DNA of 64,000 nt, taken from NCBI GenBank assembly GCA_013215165.1, contig JABSRG010000009.1:1-64000 (forward strand), read 5' to 3'. Both the position numbers and the translations under genes were made by a program. Under the pieces are notes generated by a model. It made no database searches and was not told the origin of the DNA. It was given only the letters and a program-made list of their open reading frames with translations. Each line of letters opens with the position of its first letter. Within the stretch, counting starts at the first letter, position 1. The stretch comes from Opitutales bacterium (GTDB lineage: Bacteria; Verrucomicrobiota; Verrucomicrobiia; Opitutales; JABSRG01). Shown piece by piece: positions 18,834 through 30,905 of the stretch.

Positions 18834-20550
18834 AATACACGTCGCGCTGATAGCGCTTGTCCTTTTTGAGCTGTTTGACGTAAGCCACCGCTTCGTCGGT
18901 GCTCATTTTCCCGTATTCTTCGACAATCTGATGCAGCGCAGAGTCGACATCTTTGGCCATACGGGAGGCATCGCCGCAGACGTAGAAGCTCGCGCCCCCA
19001 TCAAGCCAAGCAAAGAGCTCAGCGCCGTTTTCTAGCATACGGTTTTGAACATAGATCTTTTCCTCTTGGTCACGGGAAAACGCCGTCTCGAGCCGAGTCA
19101 ATGCTCCATCGCGGAGCCATTGTTCCATCGTTTCACGGTAGAGAAAATCACAGGAGGCCTTTTGGTCACCAAAGAATAACCAATTGCGCCCCGAAGCCTC
19201 TTTGGCGACACGATCTTCCACAAATGCACGGAAAGGTGCGATGCCCGTGCCAGGACCGACCATGATGGCATCCTGACTCAAATCTGCTGGAGGGCGAAAA
19301 TTCTTATTCGTGTGCACATACACGCCGACCTCTGTGCCTTCGGGAATACGTGCGAGAAAGTCGGAACAAACCCCAAAGCGCGTCCGCTCGTAGCTGTCCC
19401 AAGCAACACGCCCTACCGTCAGGTGCACCTCACCGGGATGGGCCAAAGGACTGCTTGAAATCGAGTAGAGGCGCGAAGGCAATTTCTTGAGCGGCGCTAC
19501 CAGTTGATCTGCCGAAGCCCCATCGATAACAAAGTCCTGGAATAAGTCTAAGAGATCACGTCCTTCGCAATACTCTTTAGCCGCCGCCTTATCGCCGGCG
19601 AGTTCCTTGAGCTTCGAATCGTTGCTCATCTCAGCATAAGCAGCGAGGATTTTGGCCGAAAGCCGCGTGATCTCGTAACCCGAGGTCAACGCCTCCGAAA
19701 GCGTGGAGCCTCCTTCAAGTTGGGCATCAGCTGGAAGTCCACACTTCTCGATAATGGAATCTACCAAGGAATCGTGATTGAGTGGGAGCACTGCCAATGC
19801 GTCTCCTGCTTCATAACTCAAACCAGAACCTTCGAGTGAAAAGGCGATATGGCGGGTCTCTTTCTTAGACCCCTGCCCATTCAAGTTGTGATTATCGACG
19901 AGGGGAGAAGGAAAAGGATTCTTCTTTCCATACTCGACAACGGCCTCCTCAGCGGGCGCGGTTTCTTCGTCTGCCGGTGCCGTTCCAGCACCCTCAGACA
20001 TAAGTCCTGCCAGCGGCTTCATCCACTCCTCGAACGGCTCATCAAAGTCGACGTCCGCATCAACACGGACGCGCATGCGCGTCGCACCGAGCTGAGCTAA
20101 ACGCGCGTCAAAGTCCTTACCGCAGGTGCAGAATCCGGGATAGCTCGAGTCGCCGAGAGCCATCACACTGTATTTCACCTTTTCCAGCTTCGGAGCCGTG
20201 TCGCTCATAATAAATTCGTGAAACCCAGCCGCATTATCAGGCGGCTCGCCATCACCATAGGTGCTGGTGATGATGAGTAGGTTTTCCTCGTTGTGCAAGT
20301 TGGCCGGATCATAGGCCTCCATATCGAATGAAGAAGCATTCACCCCCGCCGCCTTGAGCTGCTTGGTCGCCTGTTTCGCGAGCATTTCGGCATTCCCAGT
20401 CTGGGAACCAAAAAGAATGGTGGCTGAGGCCGCAGGCGCCTGTTCAGTGGCAGCGGGAGCCTGTGAGAAGAGGCCGGCTAGGAAGCCATTCAACCAATTA
20501 CGTTGCTCAGACGTAAACGGAGCATTTTCAGGAACAAAGGGGATGGTCAT
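18832..20550 (-). CDS. CysJ-type NADPH flavoprotein reductase (electron donor to NirA)
   Basis: 572 residues from the ATG at 20550, two bases after the nirA stop. In-frame ATGs at 20568 and 20574 would overlap nirA. Order: a short N-terminal motif FTSEQRNWLNGFLAGL, a flavodoxin domain (ILFGSQTGNAEMLAKQ, ITSTYGDGEPPDN, ALGDSSYPGFC), an acidic linker, an FAD-binding domain (RLYSISSSP) and an NADPH-binding domain (VGPGTGIAPFRAFVEDR, FYVCGDASRMAKDV) with terminal aromatic Tyr. This is the layout of the sulfite reductase alpha subunit. As the last gene of the nitrate operon, its likely job is to pass NADPH electrons to the siroheme nitrite reductase. A role in sulfite reduction is the alternative. 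Confidence 0.85.
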   Translation of the reverse strand: MTIPFVPENAPFTSEQRNWLNGFLAGLFSQAPAATEQAPAASATILFGSQTGNAEMLAKQATKQLKAAGVNASSFDMEAYDPANLHNEENLLIITSTYGDGEPPDNAAGFHEFIMSDTAPKLEKVKYSVMALGDSSYPGFCTCGKDFDARLAQLGATRMRVRVDADVDFDEPFEEWMKPLAGLMSEGAGTAPADEETAPAEEAVVEYGKKNPFPSPLVDNHNLNGQGSKKETRHIAFSLEGSGLSYEAGDALAVLPLNHDSLVDSIIEKCGLPADAQLEGGSTLSEALTSGYEITRLSAKILAAYAEMSNDSKLKELAGDKAAAKEYCEGRDLLDLFQDFVIDGASADQLVAPLKKLPSRLYSISSSPLAHPGEVHLTVGRVAWDSYERTRFGVCSDFLARIPEGTEVGVYVHTNKNFRPPADLSQDAIMVGPGTGIAPFRAFVEDRVAKEASGRNWLFFGDQKASCDFLYRETMEQWLRDGALTRLETAFSRDQEEKIYVQNRMLENGAELFAWLDGGASFYVCGDASRMAKDVDSALHQIVEEYGKMSTDEAVAYVKQLKKDKRYQRDVY

Positions 20551-20551
20551 T

Positions 20552-22327
20552 TCAGGCTGCTGAGACATGATCAAAGAAGAGGTTTTTTAGTGTATCGATG
20601 TCGTGACGACGGGTAAACTGGAGGAATGACTCTGTGCCTTCGCGCGTGTCGAGATAACGGCGAAGCATGTGTTCAATAAGGTTGGGAAGCTCACTGGCTG
20701 CGATGGCTGGCATGAGTTCACGACCAATACCTTGCTCATCGTCAACACCCCCACCGACTACCATATTGTAGCCATCCACCGATTCGCCTTCGCGTTTCAC
20801 CTTCACACCCACTAGGCCAATATCACCGATATAGTGCTGAGCGCAGGAGTGCGGACACCCCGTGAGGTGAATGTTGATGGGATAATCGAGATCGATGCGT
20901 TCCCGAAGGTGGTCGCCGATCTCTATAGCATGGCGTTTGGTATCGGATTGAGCAAATTTACAGCCTTGACTCCCGGTGCACGCGACGAGGCCTCCCGTTA
21001 CATTGGTTGCTTCGATACGTAGACCGAGCTCGCGTAGTCGTGCACTGAATTCCGCAAGATGTGCGTCAGGAATGTCGGGTATGAGGACATTTTGCCAGAC
21101 GGTCAGGCGCACGTCTCCAGATCCATAGCGTTCGGCGAGGTCCGCAAGACCCAGCATTTGAGGAATCGAAAGATAGCCTACAGGCACGACCACCCCGACG
21201 TAATTGAGTCCCGGCTTGTTTTGACTGTGGATGCCAATGTGTCCAGCGCGATCGATCTTCCGGCGTGGTTCACAGATTTCGAGCGGTGCGTGGTGCAGCT
21301 CGAAAGCGAGCTGTTTCTGAGTTTCCTCGATAAATTTTTCCTGCCCCCAATCGTCAACAAGATACTTAAGGCGAGCCTTTTTACGGTTTGTCCGGCAGCC
21401 GTGCTCACGGAAAACACGGATCATTGCCGCGGCTACCGGCACGCACTCATTGGGCTTGATGAGTAGGCCACAGTCGGAAGCAAATTGTTTGTGCCCGGTG
21501 ATGCCACAGAGTTGAACGCGAAAGTAAACACCCGGTTCCATACCATGCCCTTCACCCACGCGCACGGCGTAGAACGCGATGTCATTCGTATCAGCACACA
21601 CACTGATGGCGCCGCCGCCATCGAAGGAGATGTTAAATTTCCGTGGTAGGTCATACATTTCCCGTGTGTTGAGGATGTAGGTGTGCATGGCTTTGGCGAG
21701 AGGGAGAACGTCCATTATCTCCGTGCGATCGAAGCCAGCAGTCGGTGTTGCCGTTACATTACGGAGGTTATCCGCCCCCGAGCCTTTGGAAGTCATCCCA
21801 AGGTCCGCGAGCTTCAATAACACTTTCATGGAGTCGCGCGGCAGAATTTCGCGGACCTGAAAATTACCCCGTGTGGTGACATGGGCATAACCGCCTCCCC
21901 AATCACGTGCGATTTCGGCTAAACCACGTAATTGATGGGAACGCATGGCGCATCCAGGAATACGGCAGCGCAGCATGAGAGAATCTTGTGCTGGCTTGAC
22001 GTAGAACAGGCCGTGAAATTTGAATCGAAAGACATCGCCGCCTTCAGGAAATTTATCTGCCTCAGCATGTTCCATCAAGCGATCGTAGGCGTCGAGACCA
22101 TGAAGTTCGTGCTTGATCTGTTCTTCTTTGCAGAGGTCTTCGATCGGCACGCCATGGACCGAATCGATGACGTTGCCCGTAGTTGAAAGGGCTGGGTCGT
22201 TGGTGATTTGCCCTTGTGCAGTCTCACCGAGGAAAGGAACAAAACCACGCTGAGCAACTCCGCTGAAAAAGCCCTGGAGATACTCTTTCTGGTCTTGGGA
22301 AAACGAAGGAGGCTGTGGAGAATCCAT
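20552..22327 (-). CDS. nirA: Siroheme assimilatory nitrite reductase
   Basis: 591 residues. It has two ferredoxin-like halves and two nitrite/sulfite-reductase 4Fe-4S domains. The first substrate region reads [16 protein letters not shown]. The siroheme/4Fe-4S ligands are Cys450 and Cys456 (CTGSQGC) and Cys491 and Cys495 (GCPHSC). It reduces nitrite to ammonium with six electrons in the cytoplasm. The place between nasA and a CysJ-like gene points to nitrite rather than sulfite. The N-terminus ([16 protein letters not shown]) resembles the N-terminal motif of the downstream flavoprotein, perhaps a shared docking element. The start is eight bases past the nasA stop. Confidence 0.87.
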   Translation of the reverse strand: MDSPQPPSFSQDQKEYLQGFFSGVAQRGFVPFLGETAQGQITNDPALSTTGNVIDSVHGVPIEDLCKEEQIKHELHGLDAYDRLMEHAEADKFPEGGDVFRFKFHGLFYVKPAQDSLMLRCRIPGCAMRSHQLRGLAEIARDWGGGYAHVTTRGNFQVREILPRDSMKVLLKLADLGMTSKGSGADNLRNVTATPTAGFDRTEIMDVLPLAKAMHTYILNTREMYDLPRKFNISFDGGGAISVCADTNDIAFYAVRVGEGHGMEPGVYFRVQLCGITGHKQFASDCGLLIKPNECVPVAAAMIRVFREHGCRTNRKKARLKYLVDDWGQEKFIEETQKQLAFELHHAPLEICEPRRKIDRAGHIGIHSQNKPGLNYVGVVVPVGYLSIPQMLGLADLAERYGSGDVRLTVWQNVLIPDIPDAHLAEFSARLRELGLRIEATNVTGGLVACTGSQGCKFAQSDTKRHAIEIGDHLRERIDLDYPINIHLTGCPHSCAQHYIGDIGLVGVKVKREGESVDGYNMVVGGGVDDEQGIGRELMPAIAASELPNLIEHMLRRYLDTREGTESFLQFTRRHDIDTLKNLFFDHVSAA

Positions 22328-22334
22328 TTTGGGT

Positions 22335-24608
22335 TTAAGATTTGAGGGTGGAGATACGTGAAATCGGCCGCACGATGGCTAGGAGGCTGCGCTTTTGCCG
22401 AAAGAAAGAGAGAGACTGCTGGCCCATGGCATAACCGTCGTCGTAATCGGAAGCTGCCGAAACAGCAGCATGCGCTACTTCCATAACCGCGAGTGAGACG
22501 CCTGCAGATTTGAGGGCCGGCTGCAGCGACTTTGGGTCAGCTTCAGAAGGCGTCGCGACATTCACCGAGCTGCCGTCGCCATGGAGTTGGTTCCAGTGAA
22601 TCGGAGCATAACACTGCCCTGGAGACACACGGTCAGTCACATCGACTTGCATACGAAACTCACCATCGCTGTTGCTCACGGTCACACGGTCACCCGATTC
22701 GATTTGCAGTTGTTCTGCATCAAATGGATTCACTTCGAGCAAAGCTTTTTCGTTAAGCTGATTCAGTTGGGACACTCGCCCAGTCTTGGTCAACGTGTGC
22801 CACTGATGGGGATAGCGCCCCGTATTGAGTGTAAGTGTGCCAAGAGCTGCATCGCGCGGATCCGGAATGTAAGGAGTGGGAATGAATTGGGCGCGTCCTG
22901 AGGCCGTTGGGAAGCGCATCTGCGTTCCACAGCCATACCGCTTCTCGACGCCGTCTGAATGAGAGTCCGGGCATGGCCACATGAGTGACTTTTCCTTCAA
23001 TCTAGAAAAGCTCATACCGCGCAGGTCGTAGCCTGTTTCCAGATTTGCGAAGAGCTGGATCTCATTGAAAACCTCTTCTGCACTTTCGAAATCAAAGCCC
23101 TCATATCCCATGCGCTTGGCGACTTCACAGATGATCTGCCAATCTGCCATAGCGTCGCCCGGTGCTGAAATCGCCTGCTGCATCCTGGTTACACGACGCT
23201 CAGAGTTTACCATGGTGCCATCAGTCTCAGCCCATAGAGCGCCTGGCAGGAGAAAGTCGGCATACTCACTGGTTTCAGTGGGGCTAAAGGCGTCTTGAAC
23301 CACAACACACTCGGCCTGTTGCAAAGCTTCGATAACTCGACCGCTCCGTGGCATCGATGCTACGGGGTTCGTACCGATAACCCAGACCGCCTTTACCTCT
23401 CCAGCTCGCATGCGCTCAAACAACTCGATGGCTGCCGCGCCAGGCTTTGGCTGGATCGTTCCTGGTTCTACTCCCCAAATTTCCTCACAGAGTGTTCGGT
23501 CTTCGGCAGAAATGACGGCCCGTTGTCCGGGCAGCCCTGCTGCGAGATAACCCATTTCGCGCCCCCCCATAGCGTTGGGCTGGCCGGTAAGTGAGAAAGG
23601 CCCCGCTCCAGGTTTACCAATTTGGCCGGTTAGGAGATGTAAGTTACAGATTGCTGATGTATGAGCTGTGCCACGCGTGGATTGATTCAGGCCCATTGTC
23701 CAAAATGTCATCCAGCCCTTGGAGGCAGCTAGCAGATCGACGAGCTGATTCTGTTCATCAATATTCAATCCCGTTTGCTCTGAAACGAGAGCAGGGGTGT
23801 AACTGGCGACCGCTTGAATCGTTCCTTCTAAGCCCTCAGTACATTCTGCCACAAAACGATCATCGATCTTATCCCTACAAATCAAAGCCTTCAGCAAGCC
23901 GTTGAGCAAGGAAAGGTCCGTTCCGGGTGCGATCTGAAGATACAGGTCCGCCTTATCTGCAGTAGCCGTACGGCGTGGATCCACCACGATTATTTTGGCT
24001 CCCGATTCTTTCTTTCGACGCAAGACACGCTGAAAGAGAATGGGGTGACAATCGGCCATGTTCGAGCCGATGATAAAAAAGGTATCCGCCTGATCGATGT
24101 CGGCATAACTGGCCTCGGGCGCATCGGCCCCAAAGCTCTGTTTATAGCCGGTAGCGGCACTGGCCATGCACAGGCGGGAATTCGAATCGACATTATTTGT
24201 ACCCCAAAAGCCCTTACAGAGTTTATTGGCTACATACTGGGCCTCGGTCGAGAGCTGACCCGATAGATACATGGAGAGGGCATCTGGACCATGTTGGGCA
24301 CGAATGGCAGTGAATTGAGCTGCGACCGCGTTAAGTGCTGTGTCTGCCTTCGTGCGTTCCCATGAGGCCGAGCGATCTGATCGCTGGCAAAAATCAGTTA
24401 GACGACCTTCTTCATGAAGCGGGATGCCGCATGTAGCACCTTTGGTGCACAAGCGCCCTTCATTGACGGGGTGCTCGCGATCACCAGTTACCTTAACCAC
24501 GCGATCTCCTTGTGAATGAATCAAGATACCACAACCGACCCCACAATAGGGGCACACCGAGCGCGTCGTCTTCGTCTCGGTAACGGTAGTCTGTTCACTG
24601 GCATTCAT
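22335..24608 (-). CDS. nasA: Assimilatory nitrate reductase, molybdopterin catalytic subunit
   Basis: 757 residues from the ATG at 24608. The frame extends to 24677, but the extra N-terminus is unlike the family. The 4Fe-4S cluster ligands are Cys19, Cys22, Cys26 and Cys54 (CPYCGVGCG, then GRLCTKG). The molybdopterin domains follow ([66 protein letters not shown]). The C-terminal dinucleotide-binding domain contains [16 protein letters not shown] and PIHWN. It reduces nitrate to nitrite in the cytoplasm. It lacks the extra C-terminal 2Fe-2S (BFD-like) domain found in some NasA proteins, so it probably takes electrons from ferredoxin or flavodoxin. MobA and MOSC genes lie upstream of the operon. 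Confidence 0.92.
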   Translation of the reverse strand: MNASEQTTVTETKTTRSVCPYCGVGCGILIHSQGDRVVKVTGDREHPVNEGRLCTKGATCGIPLHEEGRLTDFCQRSDRSASWERTKADTALNAVAAQFTAIRAQHGPDALSMYLSGQLSTEAQYVANKLCKGFWGTNNVDSNSRLCMASAATGYKQSFGADAPEASYADIDQADTFFIIGSNMADCHPILFQRVLRRKKESGAKIIVVDPRRTATADKADLYLQIAPGTDLSLLNGLLKALICRDKIDDRFVAECTEGLEGTIQAVASYTPALVSEQTGLNIDEQNQLVDLLAASKGWMTFWTMGLNQSTRGTAHTSAICNLHLLTGQIGKPGAGPFSLTGQPNAMGGREMGYLAAGLPGQRAVISAEDRTLCEEIWGVEPGTIQPKPGAAAIELFERMRAGEVKAVWVIGTNPVASMPRSGRVIEALQQAECVVVQDAFSPTETSEYADFLLPGALWAETDGTMVNSERRVTRMQQAISAPGDAMADWQIICEVAKRMGYEGFDFESAEEVFNEIQLFANLETGYDLRGMSFSRLKEKSLMWPCPDSHSDGVEKRYGCGTQMRFPTASGRAQFIPTPYIPDPRDAALGTLTLNTGRYPHQWHTLTKTGRVSQLNQLNEKALLEVNPFDAEQLQIESGDRVTVSNSDGEFRMQVDVTDRVSPGQCYAPIHWNQLHGDGSSVNVATPSEADPKSLQPALKSAGVSLAVMEVAHAAVSAASDYDDGYAMGQQSLSFFRQKRSLLAIVRPISRISTLKS

Positions 24609-24680
24609 CTTGCAAAGAGTGTGCCCCGGGGTTGGGAAGACCGTCCGTCCCCCCGAAGCACTGGTCTCCACAACCAAAGT

Positions 24681-25511
24681 CTAGGCGCTCTTGGCCTCCT
24701 TCGCTGCTGCGCGCTCCGCTTTTTCGTGCTCACACTCGTCGAGGAAGGTGAGCAGGCGCTTACGATAACTAAAAAACTCTGGATGCTCCATGAGTTCGGT
24801 GCGGTCCCGAGGACGGGGAAAGTCGATTTCCATGACTTCGCCGACCTTGGCGTGCGGGCCATTCGTCATCATGCAGATGCGGTCCGACATGTAGACTGCC
24901 TCATCCACATCGTGCGTGATCATCATCGTGGTGATCTTCTCTTTATCGAGAATTCCTAAGATAACATCCTGCAATTCCATACGGGTAAGGGAATCCAGAC
25001 GCCCAAATGGCTCATCGAGCAGGAGCATCTTTGGCTTGAGAGCAATGGCACGCGCCACACCAACACGCTGCTGCATACCGCCCGACATCTCACGGGGATA
25101 TTTGTGCATAGCATCGGCCAGGCCAACGACGCTGAGTGAATACTCGACGATCACTTCCCGCTGTTTCTTTGAAGCATGTGGGTAACAACGGCGCACACCG
25201 AGCATGACATTCCCGAATGCAGTCATCCAAGGCAGTAAGCAAGGAGCTTGAAACACCACGGCACGGTCGGGACCCGGTCCAGTAATCTCACGCTTATCGA
25301 CGATGATACCGCCATCGGTGATTTCGTTGAGTCCAGCAATCATGGTCAATACGGTGGATTTTCCGCAGCCGGAGTGACCGATCACACTAATGAACTCGCC
25401 CTTTTCCACTACCAGGTTGAAGCCGTCCACCACACGGATATCGTCTCCAAATGGGTTGGGATAGGCTTTCACCAGGTTATAAATTTCGACGTATTTTCTA
25501 TCCTCGTGCAT
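24681..25511 (-). CDS. nrtD: Nitrate ABC transporter ATP-binding protein (NrtD-like)
   Basis: 276 residues. Walker [20 protein letters not shown]-loop [11 protein letters not shown], signature [16 protein letters not shown], Walker [14 protein letters not shown] and the H-loop [10 protein letters not shown]. The C-terminus ([20 protein letters not shown]) is the NrtD/SsuB-type tail. It powers nitrate import with the adjacent second ATPase and NrtB. Its start is four bases after the stop of the other ATPase gene. The order relative to nasA matches classical nrt operons, where the last ATPase is called NrtD. It has no sensor domain. Confidence 0.85.
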   Translation of the reverse strand: MHEDRKYVEIYNLVKAYPNPFGDDIRVVDGFNLVVEKGEFISVIGHSGCGKSTVLTMIAGLNEITDGGIIVDKREITGPGPDRAVVFQAPCLLPWMTAFGNVMLGVRRCYPHASKKQREVIVEYSLSVVGLADAMHKYPREMSGGMQQRVGVARAIALKPKMLLLDEPFGRLDSLTRMELQDVILGILDKEKITTMMITHDVDEAVYMSDRICMMTNGPHAKVGEVMEIDFPRPRDRTELMEHPEFFSYRKRLLTFLDECEHEKAERAAAKEAKSA

Positions 25512-25515
25512 GGCT

Positions 25516-26361
25516 TTATGCGGCAGTGAACTCGACGGGAGCGATATCCGGCATTTCGATGCCTGATGAGACGCGGAGTTCTTTAGCCTCTTTGTTGAGG
25601 TTGATGAGGTATTGAGTGATGTCTCGCTTGAGCTCGACGAATCGGGGATCGCTATTCATCGCAGCGCGGTCGCGTGGACGAGCAATGTCGATATCGAAGG
25701 CAGGAGCCAGCGTGGCCTTCGGGCCCATCGTGAGCGGATAAACACGGTCGGCCAATAGGAGCGCTTCATCTACGTCATTGGTGATGAGCACGACAGTACG
25801 TTTATCCTCATTCCAAATACGCGTGATCTCGTCTTTTAGCGTTGCCCGGGTGAGAGCGTCCAGCGCGCTCAAGGGCTCGTCTAGGAGTAAGATATCCGGC
25901 TGCATCGAGAGCGTGCGCGCCAATGATACGCGTTGACGCATGCCTCCCGACAATTCGCTAGGACGTTTTTCCAGAGCTGGAGTTAGGTTGACCATATCCA
26001 CGTAACGCTCCACATGCTCCTTGCGCTCAGCCTTGCTGTATTGCGGGTAGACCTGTTTCACCGCTAGCTCGATGTTACCGAAGACAGTCAGCCAAGGTAG
26101 CAGCGAGTAGTTCTGAAACATAATCCCCAGCTTCGGCGACGGCTCGCGGATACGATCGCCATGCAAAGTGATTTCCCCCTGATCAGGAGTTTGTAGCCCA
26201 GCCAGCATCGAAATAAGCGTGCTCTTTCCACTTCCGGAGAAGCCGATGACTGCTACAAACTCATTTTCTTCAACAGCCAGATTGACGTTCGACAGGACTT
26301 CGGTGCGGCTGCCCGCGGGCCCGTAGCCAATCGACACATCCTTCATTTCTAGGTATGCCAT
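25516..26361 (-). CDS. nrtC: Nitrate ABC transporter ATP-binding protein (NrtC-like, no sensor domain)
   Basis: 281 residues. Walker [20 protein letters not shown]-loop [11 protein letters not shown], signature [16 protein letters not shown], Walker [14 protein letters not shown] and the H-loop [10 protein letters not shown] (Asn where His is usual). Cyanobacterial NrtC is fused to an NrtA-like nitrate-sensing domain of about 380 residues. Here only the ATPase domain is present, with a short tail. That sensing role may be taken by the separate NasS-like gene at 30906-31934. It pairs with the NrtD-like subunit as a heterodimer. The His-to-Asn change in the switch could make this the degenerate partner. 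Confidence 0.82.
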   Translation of the reverse strand: MAYLEMKDVSIGYGPAGSRTEVLSNVNLAVEENEFVAVIGFSGSGKSTLISMLAGLQTPDQGEITLHGDRIREPSPKLGIMFQNYSLLPWLTVFGNIELAVKQVYPQYSKAERKEHVERYVDMVNLTPALEKRPSELSGGMRQRVSLARTLSMQPDILLLDEPLSALDALTRATLKDEITRIWNEDKRTVVLITNDVDEALLLADRVYPLTMGPKATLAPAFDIDIARPRDRAAMNSDPRFVELKRDITQYLINLNKEAKELRVSSGIEMPDIAPVEFTAA

Positions 26362-26385
26362 AACGATCCCTTGCGTAAGATACAG

Positions 26386-27996
26386 TTAGACTGCAGCACC
26401 TTGCCCGTCGAAAGAGACGAGGCGTTGGAGAACGATCATCATGCGGTCCAAGAAGAACCCGATGATCCCGACTACGAAGCAAGCGAAGATAATATTCGCG
26501 AAGGTGAGCGATGATCCGTTCTGATACTCGTCCCAAACAAATTTGCCCAGTCCGTCAGAAGAAGATAATGCCTCAGCTGCAATAAGTACCATCCATCCGA
26601 CACCCATTGAAATGCGCAATCCTGCGAATACCAAGGGGAGAGCAGAAGGGATGATGATCTTAAACAAGCGCTCCCAGAAACCCAGGCGCAATACCCGTGC
26701 TACATTCAGGTGATCGCTATCGATCGAAGCAACGCCCAGGGCCGTGTTCACCAATGAGGGCCAGACGGCGCACATCGCCACGGTGCAGGCTGAGAAGATC
26801 AGCGCTGGGTTCACTCCGAGATGACTGATACCAGGAACAGCAGCAAAGAAGTTAAAAAGAGGATGGTTTTCGGGGTCTGGGAAAAATGCACCCACGACAA
26901 TTTGGAAAATAAGGAGCCAGACCACCGGAGAAACTGGCTTAAACACTGCAATGATCGGGGTCATACAGGCCATAAAGATTTTATTTAGGCCACAGAGGAT
27001 CCCAACCGGAACGCCGATGACTGTAGCCATCATAAATCCAATGAATACGGTGAACACCGAGCGTTGGATGTAGAGATAGATCGTCGCGGCTGGCGCGTAT
27101 TGCTGCCCCTCTAAGCGCTCGATTGACGACTCTTGGCGCGTGATGCGTTTGGCACTGCTCAATGCGCTGCGCTCGGTTTCTGCGGCAACTAAAGCTGCCA
27201 TATACTCGTCGCGGCTTGTATTCGCATCAGCGACGCACACTTCGCGGTTGCGCGTGGATAAAAGCTCCTCGCGTGTCTTTAAGAAAAAGAGTGCATCGGC
27301 TGCGCTGTCAGCCTCCTTGCGTGCGAGCTCGAGTGGTTTGTGTTTCTCGGCGCGGATCGCATCCATCTGTGCTTTGAGGACATCCACATCCGCACGTTCG
27401 GCCGCTGTCGCTTCGGAGTCTGCTTTGAGTGCGTTAACCAGGTCGGCTGCTTCAGCAGTCTTGGCAGCGACTTTAGCCGCGATCGCATTATAAGATTCTT
27501 TGCGCTCATTGGCCTTGGCGCGGTTTGCTGCGCGAAGTTCGTCGTGCTTGGCCTGGATTGGAGCGATACGGTCCGCAACGGTAGCCTGCCACTGAGTGGC
27601 GAGCGCGTCCACGTTGGCCCGGAGCTCAGCGACGATCGGCTCTTTTTCAGCGATAGACGCCTGGACTTCTTCGAGTCGTGCGGAGCGGTCATCGCCCTCG
27701 GCTAGAAAGTCCGCAGATTTTATTTTTTCGCGCTCGGCGATGGTGTCGTTGATGACAGCTGAATCCCAGACTACTGAAGGTGTAGGGACTTCGCCGGACT
27801 TGGTTTTGTGATTGGGACCTACCCAGGACCACACACCAAAACAAAAAAGGATGAAAATGATGGGGAGCGCTATATACTTGGTGATCGCCGCAATTTGCTT
27901 GGGCGGTTCTTCACCGTAGAGCAGCCGAACGACGGGGTCGAAGACGGTAAATCCCGATACGTCGAGTGCTTTAAGAATTTTATACTTTAGCTGCAT
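26386..27996 (-). CDS. nrtB: Nitrate ABC transporter permease with large coiled-coil insertion
   Basis: 536 residues, about twice the family's usual 270-ish. An N-terminal cytoplasmic stretch leads to membrane span 1 (about 41-59, [18 protein letters not shown]). Residues of roughly 85-298 are a highly charged Ala/Glu/Lys/Arg-rich helical region with coiled-coil character and no proline-rich breaks. The normal BPD permease core (about 300-536) resumes with [20 protein letters not shown]. The core holds the EAA-type loop [20 protein letters not shown] and final spans. With one span before it, the insertion should lie in the periplasm. The inner-membrane channel role is clear from neighbours. 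The function of the insertion is unknown. Confidence 0.85.
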   Translation of the reverse strand: MQLKYKILKALDVSGFTVFDPVVRLLYGEEPPKQIAAITKYIALPIIFILFCFGVWSWVGPNHKTKSGEVPTPSVVWDSAVINDTIAEREKIKSADFLAEGDDRSARLEEVQASIAEKEPIVAELRANVDALATQWQATVADRIAPIQAKHDELRAANRAKANERKESYNAIAAKVAAKTAEAADLVNALKADSEATAAERADVDVLKAQMDAIRAEKHKPLELARKEADSAADALFFLKTREELLSTRNREVCVADANTSRDEYMAALVAAETERSALSSAKRITRQESSIERLEGQQYAPAATIYLYIQRSVFTVFIGFMMATVIGVPVGILCGLNKIFMACMTPIIAVFKPVSPVVWLLIFQIVVGAFFPDPENHPLFNFFAAVPGISHLGVNPALIFSACTVAMCAVWPSLVNTALGVASIDSDHLNVARVLRLGFWERLFKIIIPSALPLVFAGLRISMGVGWMVLIAAEALSSSDGLGKFVWDEYQNGSSLTFANIIFACFVVGIIGFFLDRMMIVLQRLVSFDGQGAAV

Positions 27997-28031
27997 GGCT
28001 GTGGAGAGGCTGGAAATGATCGAAGGGTTGG

Positions 28032-28079
28032 AAAAAAGGGCCCAGCGGCGGGCAAAAGACCTGAACCGCCGCTGGGCTT
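28032..28079 (-). terminator. Intra-operon terminator/attenuator between nrtA and nrtB
   Basis: The perfect 12-bp arms GCCCAGCGGCGG (28040-28051) and CCGCCGCTGGGC (28066-28077) are separated by 14 bases. On the minus strand the stem is followed by CC and a run of six T at 28033-28038. This is a textbook Rho-independent terminator located just after the nrtA stop (28120) and before nrtB (27996). Since nrtB and all later genes are in the same direction with no other clear promoter, it most likely lets only part of transcription pass. Confidence 0.8.
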
Positions 28080-28119
28080 AACCACCATGATTGTTTACTA
28101 CTAAAAACTAGGCCCGGAC

Positions 28120-29484
<1,365 letters not shown>

Positions 29485-29514
29485 TTTTTATGCAATATAT
29501 TGTTAGAGAGGAGA

Positions 29515-30693
29515 TTAGTATGTGAATTGGATTTGCGCCCAGAAACGGTTGCGGTCAGCAAGGTTGTCACCTTCATAGAACGCTGCCTTGAAGAGCGTGC
29601 TGACATTTTCGTTGATCTTGTAGGTCGCGAGCAGATCGATTTCGTCGCCATCAGCCAAGCTGCCTTCGTCAGAAGAAAAGTTGTGGTAGATAGCCTTCAC
29701 TGGAACGGGTCCGATTTTACCTGCAATGGAGATGTAGTAGTTCTCAAGACCACCCGCTCCGCCATTATTCAGATAAGCATCTGCCCAACCATTGAAAGCG
29801 TGCGCAGTAGCAAGAGGCGTAACAAATCGACCTGCCCCATCATCACTGCCAAGCAGCTCGTAGCCGACGGCAACAGTGATGCCAGAAGCGCTACCAGAAA
29901 GCATCAGGTGTGCGTAGTCTGTCTCGATGTCAGTGTCGGATTCCTGACGAGCATATTCAGCACGATATCCGATCTTGACCGAGTCTGTGGGATGAGATCC
30001 CGCGACGTAGGCACCAAACGTGTCTGTATCGTTGGCTGCTGGGGCTGTACCGTCAAAATCGAGGAAATATCCATAAGCGCCGAAGGTTATATTCTCTAAA
30101 CCTTTGTAAGTAAGATTGATTAGGTGTGAATCACTATCCCAATCTGACTTGTCTGCGAGGATGCGGTTGATCTCGTAAAGGTATGCATAGCTGAGCTTCA
30201 TACCCTCGTATGAGTAGCTCGCGCTCACTGCGTCGAAGGTCTGCTCGTTTTGGCGCCATCCGACATTTCCGATAAAACGCGCGTTGTCGTAGATCAGGCG
30301 TTGGCGGCCGCCTTTGATGAGAAGTCCCTCGGTGGGCTTGAAGCTCACATATGCTTGATTCAGCTCAGAAGTTGTAGGGTCTGCGATGATTGACTTAGAG
30401 CTATCTCCATCAACGATGCCGTTGTAAGCATCTTGGTCGACAGCAGAGACATTCACGAGCTCAACGTATCCGCCGATACCTGATTGCTCAGCGAATTTGT
30501 AACCGATGAGCGTGCGGGCTGTGAGTGCGTTGCCCTCGTCGCGGTTGTCAAAATCGGCAAACTCATACCGAGCGCGGATGCTGAAACTGAAGTCGCCTTC
30601 AGTGAAGAACTCCTTGGCACTTTGGCCATAGGAGAAAGAGGAGGCAGCAAGCGTGCATCCTAGAATTGTAGTTTTGGCTATGGAAGCTGACAT
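29515..30693 (-). CDS. Outer-membrane beta-barrel porin (alginate-export-like) of the nitrate operon
   Basis: 392 residues. The signal peptide is about MSASIAKTTILGCTLAASSFSYGQ. The mature protein is made of alternating amphipathic strands rich in Tyr, Gly and Asp (FSIRARYEFADFDNRDEGN, TARTLIGYKF, GLLIKGGRQRLIYDNARFIG, LSYAYLYEINRI) and ends in the strand RFWAQIQFTY with a terminal aromatic residue, as barrel proteins do. The RxRxxFADFDN-type start resembles alginate-export/DUF1302-like barrels. As first gene of the nitrate operon it probably lets nitrate through the outer membrane. The substrate assignment is from context only. Confidence 0.75.
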   Translation of the reverse strand: MSASIAKTTILGCTLAASSFSYGQSAKEFFTEGDFSFSIRARYEFADFDNRDEGNALTARTLIGYKFAEQSGIGGYVELVNVSAVDQDAYNGIVDGDSSKSIIADPTTSELNQAYVSFKPTEGLLIKGGRQRLIYDNARFIGNVGWRQNEQTFDAVSASYSYEGMKLSYAYLYEINRILADKSDWDSDSHLINLTYKGLENITFGAYGYFLDFDGTAPAANDTDTFGAYVAGSHPTDSVKIGYRAEYARQESDTDIETDYAHLMLSGSASGITVAVGYELLGSDDGAGRFVTPLATAHAFNGWADAYLNNGGAGGLENYYISIAGKIGPVPVKAIYHNFSSDEGSLADGDEIDLLATYKINENVSTLFKAAFYEGDNLADRNRFWAQIQFTY

Positions 30694-30905
30694 CGTATTA
30701 ATCGATTTAATCGTAGTTTGTGTCTATTTTTTGGCTGTGGACTGCCCCCTCATACGCACCAACAATGCCATCCATGCCAATTTACCTATTTTGAAACGAG
30801 CAGGAATTCTCATTATTTTAATGAATTTCTCTCATTTAATAAACAATGAACAAGATTCATGTATTTGCATGAGCTGCTCGATAGCGGAGTGCCGCTCGGC
30901 CTAAA
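30694..30905 (-). promoter_or_regulatory. Promoter/operator region of the nitrate-assimilation operon
   Basis: This 212-base AT-rich gap lies before the porin gene. It holds two inverted repeats. One is TTAATGA-N7-TCATTTAA (30818-30839). The other is the perfect-arm ATGAA-N5-TTCAT (30846-30860). Both fit the interrupted-palindrome style of LysR-type operators, and a LysR gene sits 1.1 kb upstream. No NasT/ANTAR-type double-hairpin leader with terminator was recognised. No -10/-35 pair could be assigned with confidence. Confidence 0.45.

Noticed and set aside
30735-30780. Sigma-54-like TGGCAT...GGCA element upstream of the nitrate operon
   Set aside because: The GG and GC dinucleotides are two bases too close for a -24/-12 promoter, and the -12 element lacks the TTGC pattern.
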